A stretch of DNA of 29,373 nucleotides from positions 1 through 29,373 of the forward strand of contig JAHEDA010000002.1 in the NCBI GenBank assembly GCA_024641445.1, given 5' to 3'. How positions within the stretch are numbered: position 1 is the stretch's first letter; each line of letters begins with the position of its first letter. Of the stretch, positions 8,643 through 15,830 are shown piece by piece. Below the pieces are notes generated by a model, which saw only the letters and a program-made list of their open reading frames with translations, had not been told where the DNA came from and made no database searches. This DNA comes from Gammaproteobacteria bacterium (lineage in GTDB: Bacteria > Pseudomonadota > Gammaproteobacteria > UBA6429 > Thiohalophilaceae). The translations under genes were made by a program, and so were the position numbers.

Positions 8643-9002
8643 ATGTTGTGGGTTAATTTGGCGGGGTTGCTATCTATTGTATTGATCGTGTACTGGTTCT
8701 GGCTGTCGCGGCCTCGCTCAAAAAAGGTCACGACTGGCACTGCGATCGAGATTCTGGTTGAGAATGGGGTCTATACCCCTGCGCGGATTACCGTGGGTGT
8801 AGGACATCCTGTTACGTTGCGATTTATCCGTAAGGATGTGAGTCCATGTGCCGAGCAGGTAATCTTTCATGGTCTTGGTAAAAGCGAAACCCTTGAGGTG
8901 GGCAGACCGAATGAGATCACCTTGCAGGTGGCACAAGCGGGTGAATATCGTTTTACCTGTCAGATGCAGATGTATCAAGGGACCCTGGTCGTGACGCCGT
9001 AA
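8643..9002 (+). CDS. Membrane-anchored cupredoxin-domain protein
   Basis: A 119-residue protein with an N-terminal membrane anchor (about residues 3-21, followed by RPRSKK) and a single cupredoxin-like fold outside the membrane. The pattern VYTPARITVGVGHPVTLRF, then SPCAEQV, then GEYRFTCQMQMYQG matches the Cupredoxin_1 type. Likely copper ligands are Cys69 (SPCAE), Cys106, Met108 and Met110, with His76 nearby; the set differs from the His-Cys-His-Met site of plastocyanins, so its redox behaviour may differ. The ribosome-binding site AGGAGG lies inside the end of copA, which strongly implies coupled translation. It probably accepts or buffers copper at the periplasmic face for the adjacent ATPase; this is inferred from context. 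Confidence 0.88.
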   Translation: MLWVNLAGLLSIVLIVYWFWLSRPRSKKVTTGTAIEILVENGVYTPARITVGVGHPVTLRFIRKDVSPCAEQVIFHGLGKSETLEVGRPNEITLQVAQAGEYRFTCQMQMYQGTLVVTP

Positions 9003-9080
9003 GACTTGGGTCAAATCTTGATCAGATTGCGCACTTAGCTATTTAGAAAATTTTCATTTTACAACTTCGGGAATAATGAC

Positions 9081-9884
9081 ATGTCGTGGTGGGGTAAGGT
9101 TCTTGGCGGTACGTTTGGTTTTATGATGGGTGGCCCACTCGGGGCCATGTTGGGCGCGGCGTTTGGGCATCAATTTGATCGTGGCATTGAGGGTGCGGCT
9201 TACGCATTGGGTGGTGGGGCTGACCACGAACAGGTACAAACGGCCTTCTTCACCGCATTGTTCTCGGTGATGGGGCATCTGGCCAAGGCCGATGGTCGGG
9301 TCTCGGAAGATGAGATCAATATGGCACGCCAGGTTATGCGTGACATGCAGCTCAATGAACAACAGAGGAAGCTCGCCATCGACCTTTTCTCGCAAGGGAA
9401 ACAGGATAATTTTCCGCTCGATGATGTACTAAGGCAGTTTCGCCAGATTTGCTCGCGTCGACGTATTCTGTTGCAGATGTACCTGGAAATACTGGTGATG
9501 TCGGCCTTTGCGGATGGCGTTTTACATAAGGACGAGCATCAGCTGCTCCGTCACATTGCCGAGTCTATTGGTTTTTCACAACACGATTTCGAGCGTGTGA
9601 TTGGCATGATGGAGGGACGCCAGGGCTTTAATCAACGCGGCACGGGTGCTGGTATGCACGGGCAGGTTTCTGCCGATCGTCTACAAGAGGCGTACAAGAT
9701 GTTGGCCGTGGCTAAATCCGCGAGTGATGATGAGGTCAAGCGCGCATATCGACGTTTAATGAATCAGCACCACCCCGACAAGTTGGTGGCACGAGGTATG
9801 CCGGAGGAAATGCTCAAGCTGGCGACAGAAAAGACCCAGGAGATCAAGGCCGCCTATGAATTGATTGTAAAATCACGCGGCTAG
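9081..9884 (+). CDS. djlA: Membrane-anchored J-domain co-chaperone DjlA (TerB-like plus DnaJ)
   Basis: A 267-residue co-chaperone that stimulates DnaK. The N-terminus MSWWGKVLGG and the following glycine-zipper membrane segment, ending GHQFDRG, are the standard DjlA anchor. A TerB-like helical domain spans about 50-170 (LFSVMGHLAKADGRVSEDE, then SAFADGVLHKDE). The C-terminal J domain (about 200-267) has the essential HPD tripeptide in HHPDKL. Length and order match DjlA of other gammaproteobacteria. The Shine-Dalgarno is weak (CGGG about 11 bases upstream). It follows the copA-cupredoxin pair by 78 bases and could be in the same transcript or separate. Confidence 0.93.
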   Translation: MSWWGKVLGGTFGFMMGGPLGAMLGAAFGHQFDRGIEGAAYALGGGADHEQVQTAFFTALFSVMGHLAKADGRVSEDEINMARQVMRDMQLNEQQRKLAIDLFSQGKQDNFPLDDVLRQFRQICSRRRILLQMYLEILVMSAFADGVLHKDEHQLLRHIAESIGFSQHDFERVIGMMEGRQGFNQRGTGAGMHGQVSADRLQEAYKMLAVAKSASDDEVKRAYRRLMNQHHPDKLVARGMPEEMLKLATEKTQEIKAAYELIVKSRG

Positions 9885-9984
9885 CAATCTAACAATAAAA
9901 TAGTAATTTCAGCAAATAGCCATATTCACACAAAGGTTATATCTTAGTAGGGGATTTAACCTAAAATAACCAACAATACTGCTA

Positions 9985-10212
9985 GGGTAATCTGGGCTTT
10001 GAGTTGGACTGATGCATTATCCATCACGGCGATCTACCGCGATCAGTGCAAGTTCTGGTTAGTTCGGCGATCTTTTTCCCCGGCTTGCCAGCCAGCATTT
10101 CAGGGACTATGTTTACCCTCACCTAGACGATTTTTGCAATGTATCGCACCCTACGATACATCTTTGTTAAACCTCCCGTTGAACACTGAGTTTGTAAGGG
10201 AGGTTTTTTTTT
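9985..10212 (+). ncRNA. Candidate small RNA ending in a rho-independent terminator
   Basis: The 3' end is clear: an 8-bp hairpin ATGTATCG/CGATACAT with a 7-base loop, then the terminator stem. The terminator is not preceded by a gene within 250 bases, so it presumably ends a non-coding transcript. The 5' end is a guess, set just after a weak promoter-like stretch near 9956-9990. I cannot assign it to a known family (not 6S, tmRNA or RNase P RNA by eye). It could instead be the distant end of the djlA transcript. Confidence 0.35.
10169..10212 (+). terminator. Strong rho-independent terminator without an adjacent gene
   Basis: Arms AAACCTCCC (10169-10177) and GGGAGGTTT (10198-10206), a 20-base apical part that can itself form GAAC/GTTT, and a run of nine T at 10204-10212. 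It lies 285 bases beyond the djlA stop. Confidence 0.85.
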
Positions 10213-10592
10213 GTCTGGCGGAAAGCCATACTCGAATCCGTGTCTGACTCACTCACTCACGTTGTAATCCCACCCTCACCCAAGCCATAGCCGACGATAA
10301 TCATATGCAGTGAGACGTAGCATTACGAAGTCTTCCTATCGTCGTGGCGGTGAAGCTGAATGTCTGAAACACATGGCGGGTCTCTTTTAATGGGCACAAA
10401 TAGTGTGGCGTCAGGGCGATAGTCGCCGGGTGTAAGTCTGACGTGCCTTCGGCCATCCTGAGTACCTGCACTGTGATTTGTGTGAAGTGTCTGGCAATTC
10501 TCCTGTTTCATACGCTCAATGGCCCGCGCCGGGCCGTAGATGGGCTATACCATATATATGTAAGTTAAATTCTTTAAAGACGGAGCGCGAAA

Positions 10593-11477
10593 ATGGAGAC
10601 AGCGGCAGCCCACACCGTGCTTGAGCAAAGTAGTGTGTTTGGTGAGTTACTGAATCGTGAGGCGCGTACTTATTTGCTCGATCGCGGGCGAGTGAAAACC
10701 CTCATGCCGGGCGATGTGATTTGCCGCCAGAATGACCGTAGCGAACATATCTATATCCTTTTAATGGGGGAGGCGCAGGTCAGCGAAGATGTTGATGGGC
10801 AATATGTGCGTGTGGGTATTCTGAAAGAGGGCGAACTCTTTGGCGAGATCGCCGCGATGTATAAAATCCCGCGTATTTCGACCGTGACGGCGAGTCGCCC
10901 CTCCGTCGTTGTCGAAATCCCCGCCTCGGCTTTAGAGACTCTGTTTCGCCAGCATGGCAAGTTGCAGCAAGCGGTGATTGAACGTACGGGGCAGCGTATC
11001 GTCGAAACCACCTTGAAGAATATTCCCGCCTTCAGGCCTATTAAATCGGAGGGGATTCTTCAGCTCTCTCAGGGGGCTGCGTTGGTGTGTTATTCGGCGG
11101 GACAGACCATCGTTACAGAGAATGAGCCAGGGGATACCCTCTCGGTGATATGTCGAGGAGTTGCCCGTGTTGGATACCGCGAGGGTGAAAAGTATCACGA
11201 CCTGGCTTTATTACAGACCGGTGAATATTTCGGTGAGCGCTCCATTCTGACCGGGGCACCCCGGGCGGCCTCGGTGATGGCCGTTACCAATGTAGAGGTG
11301 GTGCAGATAGATCGTGGCTCATTCCTGCGCTTCATCCAGGATAATCCTGGGGTACGCGACAGCCTGGACATGACCTCATACAACCGCTTTGCGAAACGTT
11401 CGGACTCTGAGTCGGAGACGCCCTTGTCGTCAGATGTCTATGTGTCGGGAGATGAGTTGAAAAGCATCTCGCACTAA
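10593..11477 (+). CDS. Tandem cyclic nucleotide-binding domain protein without effector domain
   Basis: A 294-residue cytoplasmic protein with two cyclic nucleotide-binding domains. Domain 1 (about 12-135) has a phosphate-binding cassette FGEIAAMYKIPRISTV (Glu85, Arg94). Domain 2 (about 143-260) has FGERSILTGAPRAASV (Glu215, Arg224). Both keep the Glu and Arg that hold the ribose and cyclic phosphate in PKA regulatory subunits and CRP, so both could bind cAMP or cGMP. There is no DNA-binding helix-turn-helix; the C-terminal 35 residues are polar, Ser/Asp/Glu-rich and probably unstructured. GGAG lies 8 bases before the ATG. The HDOD gene follows after 52 bases, so it likely acts as a cyclic-nucleotide-responsive partner for that protein, by analogy with PKA regulatory subunits; this is inference. 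Confidence 0.92.
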   Translation: METAAAHTVLEQSSVFGELLNREARTYLLDRGRVKTLMPGDVICRQNDRSEHIYILLMGEAQVSEDVDGQYVRVGILKEGELFGEIAAMYKIPRISTVTASRPSVVVEIPASALETLFRQHGKLQQAVIERTGQRIVETTLKNIPAFRPIKSEGILQLSQGAALVCYSAGQTIVTENEPGDTLSVICRGVARVGYREGEKYHDLALLQTGEYFGERSILTGAPRAASVMAVTNVEVVQIDRGSFLRFIQDNPGVRDSLDMTSYNRFAKRSDSESETPLSSDVYVSGDELKSISH

Positions 11478-11529
11478 GCCTATGCTTGCCACACTTTGTG
11501 ACTAGTCTTGTGGCGGCGTAAATCTCTCC

Positions 11530-12381
11530 ATGGAAGAACAATACAGTGAACTCATCCAGAGAGTGCGCGAGGAACTTGCGTGCGGTTGTTTGGTTGTGCC
11601 TTCATTGCCAGAGATCGTCAACCGCATCAATCAGGTCGTCCGTGATGCAGATAAGGGGCCCAATGATGTTGCCCGAATCATCCAGATCGACCCCGCCTTT
11701 ACCGCCCGCGTAATCCAGATTGCCAATTCTCCCGGTTATCACACAGGGGGGGAGATCGAGTCCTGTGTAATGGCCGTTATGCGCCTGGGTCTGGAGGTGA
11801 CACGAAATATTGTCATGTGTCTGGCCCTGCACAATGTGTTTGATGCCAGCCGACACTATCGCAATATTGCCCAGGGGATCTGGCGTCGCAGCACCTATGT
11901 TGGCGCGATCAGTTTTGTCTTGGGTGAGGTGACCCCCGGGATCGATGCAAACAAGGCCATGTTGGGTGGCCTGGTGCATGAAATCGGGTATCTCCCGCTT
12001 CTCCATTATGCGAGTGAACTGGGGTTGGAATTGACCAGTGAGTTTACCCTGGCGGCACCGATACAGGCCCTGAGCGGCGAGGTGGGTCAGCAGATACTGC
12101 GCGATTGGCACTTTCCGGAAGAGGTGGTCTCCATACCAGAGGGGGTTGCACATTGGCAGCAGGTGAAAGGCGGAAATGTTGACTACACCGATGTGGTCAT
12201 CGTGGCGAAGGCCCACGATGCCATCATGAGTGCGCGTGCAGGTAATTTACCACCTCTAATCGAATTACCCTCCTTTCACAAAATGAGCCTCAAGCAACTC
12301 GGACCGGCAGCCAGTCTGGAGCTCATCGAGAATGCACGCAGCGAGATTCAGCGGATGGCCAAGACCCTCTTGGGGGGCTGA
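11530..12381 (+). CDS. HDOD domain protein with degenerate HD pair
   Basis: A 283-residue single-HDOD protein. Recognisable parts are VPSLPEIVNRINQVV (23-37), IIQIDPAFTARVIQIANSPGY (50-70), and the helix GGLVHEIGYL, where the family His-Asp is His150-Glu151. Glu in place of Asp would weaken metal binding, so it is more likely a scaffold or signal transmitter than a phosphodiesterase. The conserved HH near the domain end is also replaced (VAHWQQ). No good Shine-Dalgarno precedes the ATG, and a GCCACA/TGTGGC inverted repeat (11488-11514) sits just upstream, so translation may depend on the preceding gene or on RNA structure. It lies in a run with the tandem cNMP gene, a YfaZ-like protein and a HAD protein. 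Confidence 0.9.
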   Translation: MEEQYSELIQRVREELACGCLVVPSLPEIVNRINQVVRDADKGPNDVARIIQIDPAFTARVIQIANSPGYHTGGEIESCVMAVMRLGLEVTRNIVMCLALHNVFDASRHYRNIAQGIWRRSTYVGAISFVLGEVTPGIDANKAMLGGLVHEIGYLPLLHYASELGLELTSEFTLAAPIQALSGEVGQQILRDWHFPEEVVSIPEGVAHWQQVKGGNVDYTDVVIVAKAHDAIMSARAGNLPPLIELPSFHKMSLKQLGPAASLELIENARSEIQRMAKTLLGG

Positions 12382-12464
12382 ATCTGGGTTAACTGGCGAA
12401 ATAATTGCATGTTTAGGCTATTATTGGCCAATAGTTGATGTACCCAGGGTGGAGGGGCAAAGCG

Positions 12465-13037
12465 ATGTTTTTACGAATGAGTCTGGCGGGTGTATTTCTA
12501 CTCGGTAGTGTTACCGCATGGGGGCAATCCGTCTCGGCGGACCTTGGGAGCAATAGCGCGCGCTTCTTCTATGACACCCAAGCTACTGGCCAGCAGGCGG
12601 GGCGTCTGGATATGGAGTTTAGTTATCTCTATACCAGCAGTAATAATTTACTGAGTGCGGGGATGTTGGTTCGAAATGACAATCTGGACAGCCCTCTGGT
12701 GATCTCGGTGGGGGGGCGTGGCTATTTTGTCAGTACCTCCGACCCCGTATTGGGGAGCCATTCGGCGTTGGTTTTGTCCATCGGCGGCGAACTCTTGGTG
12801 ATACCCGATACCTGGGGTGGTCTCGGTATTGGCGTGCACTATTTCACTGCGCCAAGTATTGTCTCGTTCATGGATGCCAAGAGCTTTACCGAATATGGTG
12901 GGCGTCTTGACTACCAGATTACCCCTCAGGCCACGGTATTCGTAGGTTATCACCACATCTCCTTTACTACCGGCTCGGCCAATACGGAGATTCCCGTCGA
13001 CAGCGGGCTTCATTTTGGTATCGGTATCAAGTTCTGA
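12465..13037 (+). CDS. YfaZ-family outer-membrane beta-barrel protein
   Basis: A 190-residue exported protein. Residues 1-25 form a signal peptide with likely cleavage in the AWGQSVSA region. The mature chain is a series of alternating amphipathic strands (for example LDMEFSYLYTSSNN, LGIGVHYFTAPS, ATVFVGYHHISF) and ends LHFGIGIKF with a C-terminal Phe, the usual outer-membrane barrel signature. The arrangement resembles the YfaZ family, whose function is unknown. The ATG at 12465 is chosen because GGAGG lies 9 bases upstream; in-frame TTG/ATG codons at 12435-12440 would put charged residues ahead of the signal. It sits 83 bases after the HDOD gene. Confidence 0.85.
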   Translation: MFLRMSLAGVFLLGSVTAWGQSVSADLGSNSARFFYDTQATGQQAGRLDMEFSYLYTSSNNLLSAGMLVRNDNLDSPLVISVGGRGYFVSTSDPVLGSHSALVLSIGGELLVIPDTWGGLGIGVHYFTAPSIVSFMDAKSFTEYGGRLDYQITPQATVFVGYHHISFTTGSANTEIPVDSGLHFGIGIKF

Positions 13038-13075
13038 TTTCCTGCTGACGCACCTTCAAGTTTTTACGAAGACAC

Positions 13076-13771
13076 ATGCAGCGTGTCTCGGGCGTTTGCT
13101 TAGACCTGTTTAATACGCTGGTCAGTGTTGCGGAGGTGCCTGAATCCGTTGGCCGATTTACGGCAGATATCCTCGGAGTGACGCGCGAGGAATGGAGGCA
13201 GGCCTGTTTTGGTGAGGCGCATGAGATCTGCAAGCAGACCGCTGGCCTGGATATCTTGCGCACCCTGGCGCACTCAATTGACCCCACAATCCCCGAAGAC
13301 TTGATCCTCCTGGCGGAACGCGAGCGGCAGGCGCGTTTTGACTATTGCCTTGTACACGTAGAACCCGACGTAGTGGAAGGCCTGCAGCGACTAAAGGAAC
13401 GTGGTTACCGCCTGGCCCTGGTCTCCAACGCCTCGACCAGTGAGGTTCGGGCCTGGTCAAACTCACCCCTAAAGACAATCTTTGATAGCACGCATTTCAG
13501 TTGCGAGGTGGGTAGCAAAAAACCGGAACCGGAGATCTATCTGGCTGCCTTACGGAGTCTCGGGGTTATGGCGACCCAGGTGTGCTTCGTCGGCGACGGG
13601 GGGAGCAATGAACATCGGGGGGCGCATGCTATTGGTATGCATACCTTGTTAATGACCCGCTTTTTAACTGTTTCTCAATGTGAACGGATGCTATTCGATC
13701 ACGCGCCCTATCTGCATGGTGCGGTCGATAATCTATTGGGATTGGTGGAGTGGCTTGAGCGAGGTAGTTAG
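13076..13771 (+). CDS. HAD superfamily hydrolase (haloacid dehalogenase-like)
   Basis: A 231-residue soluble enzyme of the HAD superfamily with an alpha-helical cap (about 18-90). Motif I is CLDLFNTLV with nucleophile Asp10; the residue two positions on is Phe instead of the second Asp of HAD phosphatases. Motif II is VSNAS, the motif III lysine lies in GSKKPEPEIY, and motif IV is GDGGSNEHRGA. Lack of the general acid resembles L-2-haloacid dehalogenases (DxYGTL) more than phosphatases, so phosphatase activity is doubtful. The substrate is unknown. The Shine-Dalgarno is weak. It follows the YfaZ-like gene by 38 bases and is convergent with the HU gene. Confidence 0.88.
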   Translation: MQRVSGVCLDLFNTLVSVAEVPESVGRFTADILGVTREEWRQACFGEAHEICKQTAGLDILRTLAHSIDPTIPEDLILLAERERQARFDYCLVHVEPDVVEGLQRLKERGYRLALVSNASTSEVRAWSNSPLKTIFDSTHFSCEVGSKKPEPEIYLAALRSLGVMATQVCFVGDGGSNEHRGAHAIGMHTLLMTRFLTVSQCERMLFDHAPYLHGAVDNLLGLVEWLERGS

Positions 13772-13781
13772 GGGAATGACA

Positions 13782-13799
13782 GGCGGCATCGATGCCGCC
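13782..13799. terminator. GC-rich palindrome between convergent HAD and HU genes
   Basis: GGCGGCAT-CG-ATGCCGCC is a perfect 18-base palindrome placed 11 bases after the HAD stop and 22 bases beyond the HU stop. There is no U-tract on either side, so it may act as a stem that stops or protects both transcripts. Confidence 0.45.
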
Positions 13800-13820
13800 G
13801 CCTGCCTGGAAAAGTAGTCG

Positions 13821-14207
13821 TTACTTTGCCATTTCCTTAAGGGCCTTGAGGGCCTGGATCTTTACAACATTACGGGCTGGCTTAGCCTTGAACACAGCGG
13901 GTTCGCCAGTGAAGGGGTTGATGCCCTTGCGAGCCTTGGTTGCGGGCTTGCGGACAACCTTGACCTTCAACAGCCCTGGCAGCGTGAACAGGCCGGCACC
14001 ATTGCGATTGACGTGACCACTGACGATATTGGTCAGGGCATCAAAAACGGCAACGACGTCTTTACGCTTGAGTTCAGTGGTTTCAGCGATTGCCGCATAC
14101 AAGGCACTCTTGGTGTACGGGTCCTTGATGGTTTTTGCGCTGCCGCCAGTGGACTTCTTAACCGCTTTCTTTGCAGTGGTCTTCTTTGCTTTTTTCTTGG
14201 TTGCCAT
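13821..14207 (-). CDS. HU-family histone-like DNA-binding protein with basic N-terminal tail
   Basis: A 128-residue nucleoid protein. Residues 1-28 are a Lys/Ala/Thr tail (MATKKKAKKTTAKKAVKKS) resembling eukaryotic H1-like tails. The HU fold follows: helix region KSALYAAIAETTELKRKDVVAVF, the GLFTLPGLLKVKVV strands, and the DNA-binding arm with RKGINPFTGEP containing the intercalating proline context. Plain HU is about 90 residues, so the tail is an addition also seen in some beta- and gammaproteobacteria. The ATG at 14207 is chosen because GGGAG lies 9 bases upstream and the tail starts there. The gene stands alone and is divergent from yjbQ; a possible promoter is TTGCAC (14276-14271) with TATCCT (14252-14247), 18 bases apart. 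It binds and bends DNA. Confidence 0.93.
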   Translation of the reverse strand: MATKKKAKKTTAKKAVKKSTGGSAKTIKDPYTKSALYAAIAETTELKRKDVVAVFDALTNIVSGHVNRNGAGLFTLPGLLKVKVVRKPATKARKGINPFTGEPAVFKAKPARNVVKIQALKALKEMAK

Positions 14208-14366
14208 GTGCACTCCCGAGATGTATGGGTTAACGAAACAGGCGATAGGATAGTATAGTGTGTTCCGCAGGTGCAACTATATAAGCGGTTTTTCGTTAAT
14301 TTGAAGTGCAGTAGCGGATTTTTTGCGAGAAAAACCACGTTTTTTATCTAAGGTGGCCAGAGTCGA

Positions 14367-14774
14367 ATGATTTTGCATCTTCAAATTGAGGTAAAGGGGC
14401 AGGGCTTACATGAATTTACTCGTCGTGTGAGTGATGAGCTGCGGCAGTCAGGTATGCAGGAGGGCCTATGTACCCTTTTTATACGGCATACCTCAGCCAG
14501 TCTTTTGATCCAGGAGAACGCCGACCCCAGTGCCCGTGCTGATCTGGAACGGTGGATGAATCGACTAATCCCCGAAGATGATCCCCTTTATACTCATACT
14601 CAGGAAGGCCCCGATGATATGCCTGCGCATCTGAAGGCAGCGATCACGGCAAGCTCTCTCGCTATACCCTTTAGCGGTGGTAAGTTGTTACTGGGGACCT
14701 GGCAGGGTATCTACCTCTGGGAGCATCGCCACTACCGCGGTCAGCGTGAGGTACTGGTGCACCTGGGAGCATAG
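14367..14774 (+). CDS. yjbQ: YjbQ/UPF0047 family protein
   Basis: A 135-residue soluble protein of the YjbQ (UPF0047) family, annotated elsewhere as a secondary thiamine-phosphate synthase from weak suppressor activity; its real role is unsettled. The family landmarks are present: HTSASLLIQENADP (41-54), DLERWMNRLIP, DDMPAHLKAAI, and the C-terminal signature GTWQGIYLWEHR (110-121). The length is normal. AAGGTGG lies about 11 bases before the ATG. The next gene starts four bases after its stop, indicating one transcript with the Rieske protein and possibly the SH3 protein. Confidence 0.93.
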   Translation: MILHLQIEVKGQGLHEFTRRVSDELRQSGMQEGLCTLFIRHTSASLLIQENADPSARADLERWMNRLIPEDDPLYTHTQEGPDDMPAHLKAAITASSLAIPFSGGKLLLGTWQGIYLWEHRHYRGQREVLVHLGA

Positions 14775-14777
14775 TGC

Positions 14778-15116
14778 GTGGTAGAGCGGCAGTATATTGG
14801 TGAGGTTAACCAGATACCGGACCCTGGTACGCTTGAATTCAAATATCAGGGACGAGAGGGTGAGCGGAGCGGATTTATTGTGCGTTGGCATGGTCATATC
14901 CGTGTCTTTCGCAATACCTGCCCCCATCTGGGGGTGAGCCTGAATTGGCAGGAAAACCAATTTTTTAATATAGATAAGGCCTTGTTGCTATGCTCAATGC
15001 ATGGGGCACAGTTTCGACCACTAGATGGACTCTGCATCTGGGGACCCTGTCGTGGGCAGTCACTACAATCGATACACGTCGTGGTCGAGGCAGACACGCT
15101 ATGGATCTGTGAGTAA
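14778..15116 (+). CDS. Rieske [2Fe-2S] ferredoxin-like protein
   Basis: A 112-residue soluble Rieske-type protein. The cluster ligands are visible as CPHLG (Cys48, His50) and CSMHGAQF (Cys72, His75), the standard CxH...CxxH arrangement of Rieske ferredoxins. A Gly/Pro-rich region follows with two extra cysteines (C86, C91 in CIWGPC) near where the usual GPC segment lies. It starts with GTG four bases after the yjbQ stop; GGGAG in the end of yjbQ serves as the ribosome-binding site. There is no signal or anchor, so it acts in the cytoplasm, probably as an electron carrier. Its redox partner is not evident here. Confidence 0.93.
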   Translation: MVERQYIGEVNQIPDPGTLEFKYQGREGERSGFIVRWHGHIRVFRNTCPHLGVSLNWQENQFFNIDKALLLCSMHGAQFRPLDGLCIWGPCRGQSLQSIHVVVEADTLWICE

Positions 15117-15173
15117 GTGGTCATATTCGGTAGGTCTAGATCTAAAGCCTCAACTGAATTAGGCCGATAAGCA

Positions 15174-15788
15174 ATGCAACCTCTATTAAATGGGTGGTCT
15201 ATGTCGGGTAGTCGTATCGCGCAATGGGTCAGAATCACGGCCTTACTCTGTAGCGTACTGAGTAGCAGCGTTGCTATGGCGGAGACGCTATATATAAGTG
15301 GTAGCCTGCATGTTGGCCTGCGCCCCGATGTCGACCAGCGAACCCCACCCACCAGCGTGTTGACGACGGGTATGCAGCTGGAGGTCCTTGGTCGTAGCGC
15401 GGGTTTGGTCAAGGTCCGCACCGAAGATGGAGAAGAGGGCTGGATCCGTGAGAGCTATACCGACAAAGAGGCACCTGCGGTGCTCAAGTTTGCCGAGCTG
15501 ACCAAACAGAATCAGCAGCTGGTAAAAGAACACACCGAACTGCTTTCGCAGCAGGAAAAATTGAAACTAGATTTCAAGCAAGCCAGCGAGAAGGTAGATG
15601 AACTGCAACAACAAAATGCCAACCTCCATCGGGACCTTGTCGGAGCCATGGGGCCAGCGGGTGAGAGTAGCCTGGCCTGGTTAGGCTGGTTGCTTTTGAT
15701 GCTGGTCTTGACCGCCGCAGGGTTTGGCGGAGGAGTAGTGTGGCATCGACAGCAGACTATGAAAAAGCTGGGCGGGCTGCGTTTCTAG
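15174..15788 (+). CDS. SH3-domain protein with coiled coil and C-terminal anchor (YgiM/TIGR04211 type)
   Basis: A 204-residue envelope protein. A signal peptide ends at SVAMAE (about 32-37). A bacterial SH3 domain covers about 38-98 (LYISGSLHVGLRPD, LEVLGRSAGLVKVRTEDGEEGWI). A Gln/Glu/Lys-rich coiled coil spans about 105-155, and a single transmembrane helix lies at about 167-190 with the basic C-terminus in the cytoplasm. The order is that of the TIGR04211 SH3 family including E. coli YgiM. The start could be 15174 or the ATG at 15201, which has GGGTGG upstream. The gene trails the Rieske gene by 57 bases on the same strand. SH3 domains of this kind often bind peptidoglycan or envelope partners; its ligand is unknown. 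Confidence 0.9.
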   Translation: MQPLLNGWSMSGSRIAQWVRITALLCSVLSSSVAMAETLYISGSLHVGLRPDVDQRTPPTSVLTTGMQLEVLGRSAGLVKVRTEDGEEGWIRESYTDKEAPAVLKFAELTKQNQQLVKEHTELLSQQEKLKLDFKQASEKVDELQQQNANLHRDLVGAMGPAGESSLAWLGWLLLMLVLTAAGFGGGVVWHRQQTMKKLGGLRF

Positions 15789-15799
15789 AGTACATGCGC

Positions 15800-15824
15800 G
15801 TGCCTGTCTAGGCTCGACAGGCAC
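15800..15824. terminator. Hairpin between convergent SH3 and HDOD genes
   Basis: A perfect 9-bp stem, GTGCCTGTC (15800-15808) and GACAGGCAC (15816-15824), with a 7-base loop. It lies between the stops at 15788 and 15831 and probably ends both transcripts, although there is no long U-tract. Confidence 0.6.
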
Positions 15825-15830
15825 TTGAGG

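Larger units (their letters stand above)
9885..10592. other. Gene-free region rich in RNA-like stem-loops
   Basis: 708 bases between djlA and the cNMP-binding gene. The reading frames here use TTG or poor starts and have no recognisable product. It contains tandem hairpins with a U-tract (10139-10212), an 8-bp inverted repeat CGACGATA/TATCGTCG at 10292-10299 and 10337-10344, a compact GGCGA-TAG-TCGCC hairpin near 10414-10426 enclosed by CGTCAG/CTGACG, and GGCCCG-CGC-CGGGCC at 10521-10535 followed by the AT-rich palindrome CATATATATG, which may be promoter DNA for the next gene. Confidence 0.6.

Noticed and set aside
9999..10247. An 82-codon plus-strand ORF after djlA
   Set aside because: It starts with TTG, has no ribosome-binding site, and runs through the terminator stem and its T-run.
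10470..10495. A CRP-like site upstream of the cNMP gene
   Set aside because: The TGTGA words are direct repeats (TGTGATTTGTGTGA), not the inverted TGTGA-N6-TCACA arrangement.
10323..10511. A 62-codon minus-strand ORF in the structured gap
   Set aside because: There is no recognisable protein, and it overlaps the inverted repeats that better explain the sequence.
10593..11477. Annotating the tandem cNMP protein as a Crp/Fnr transcription factor
   Set aside because: There is no C-terminal helix-turn-helix; the second half is another nucleotide-binding domain.
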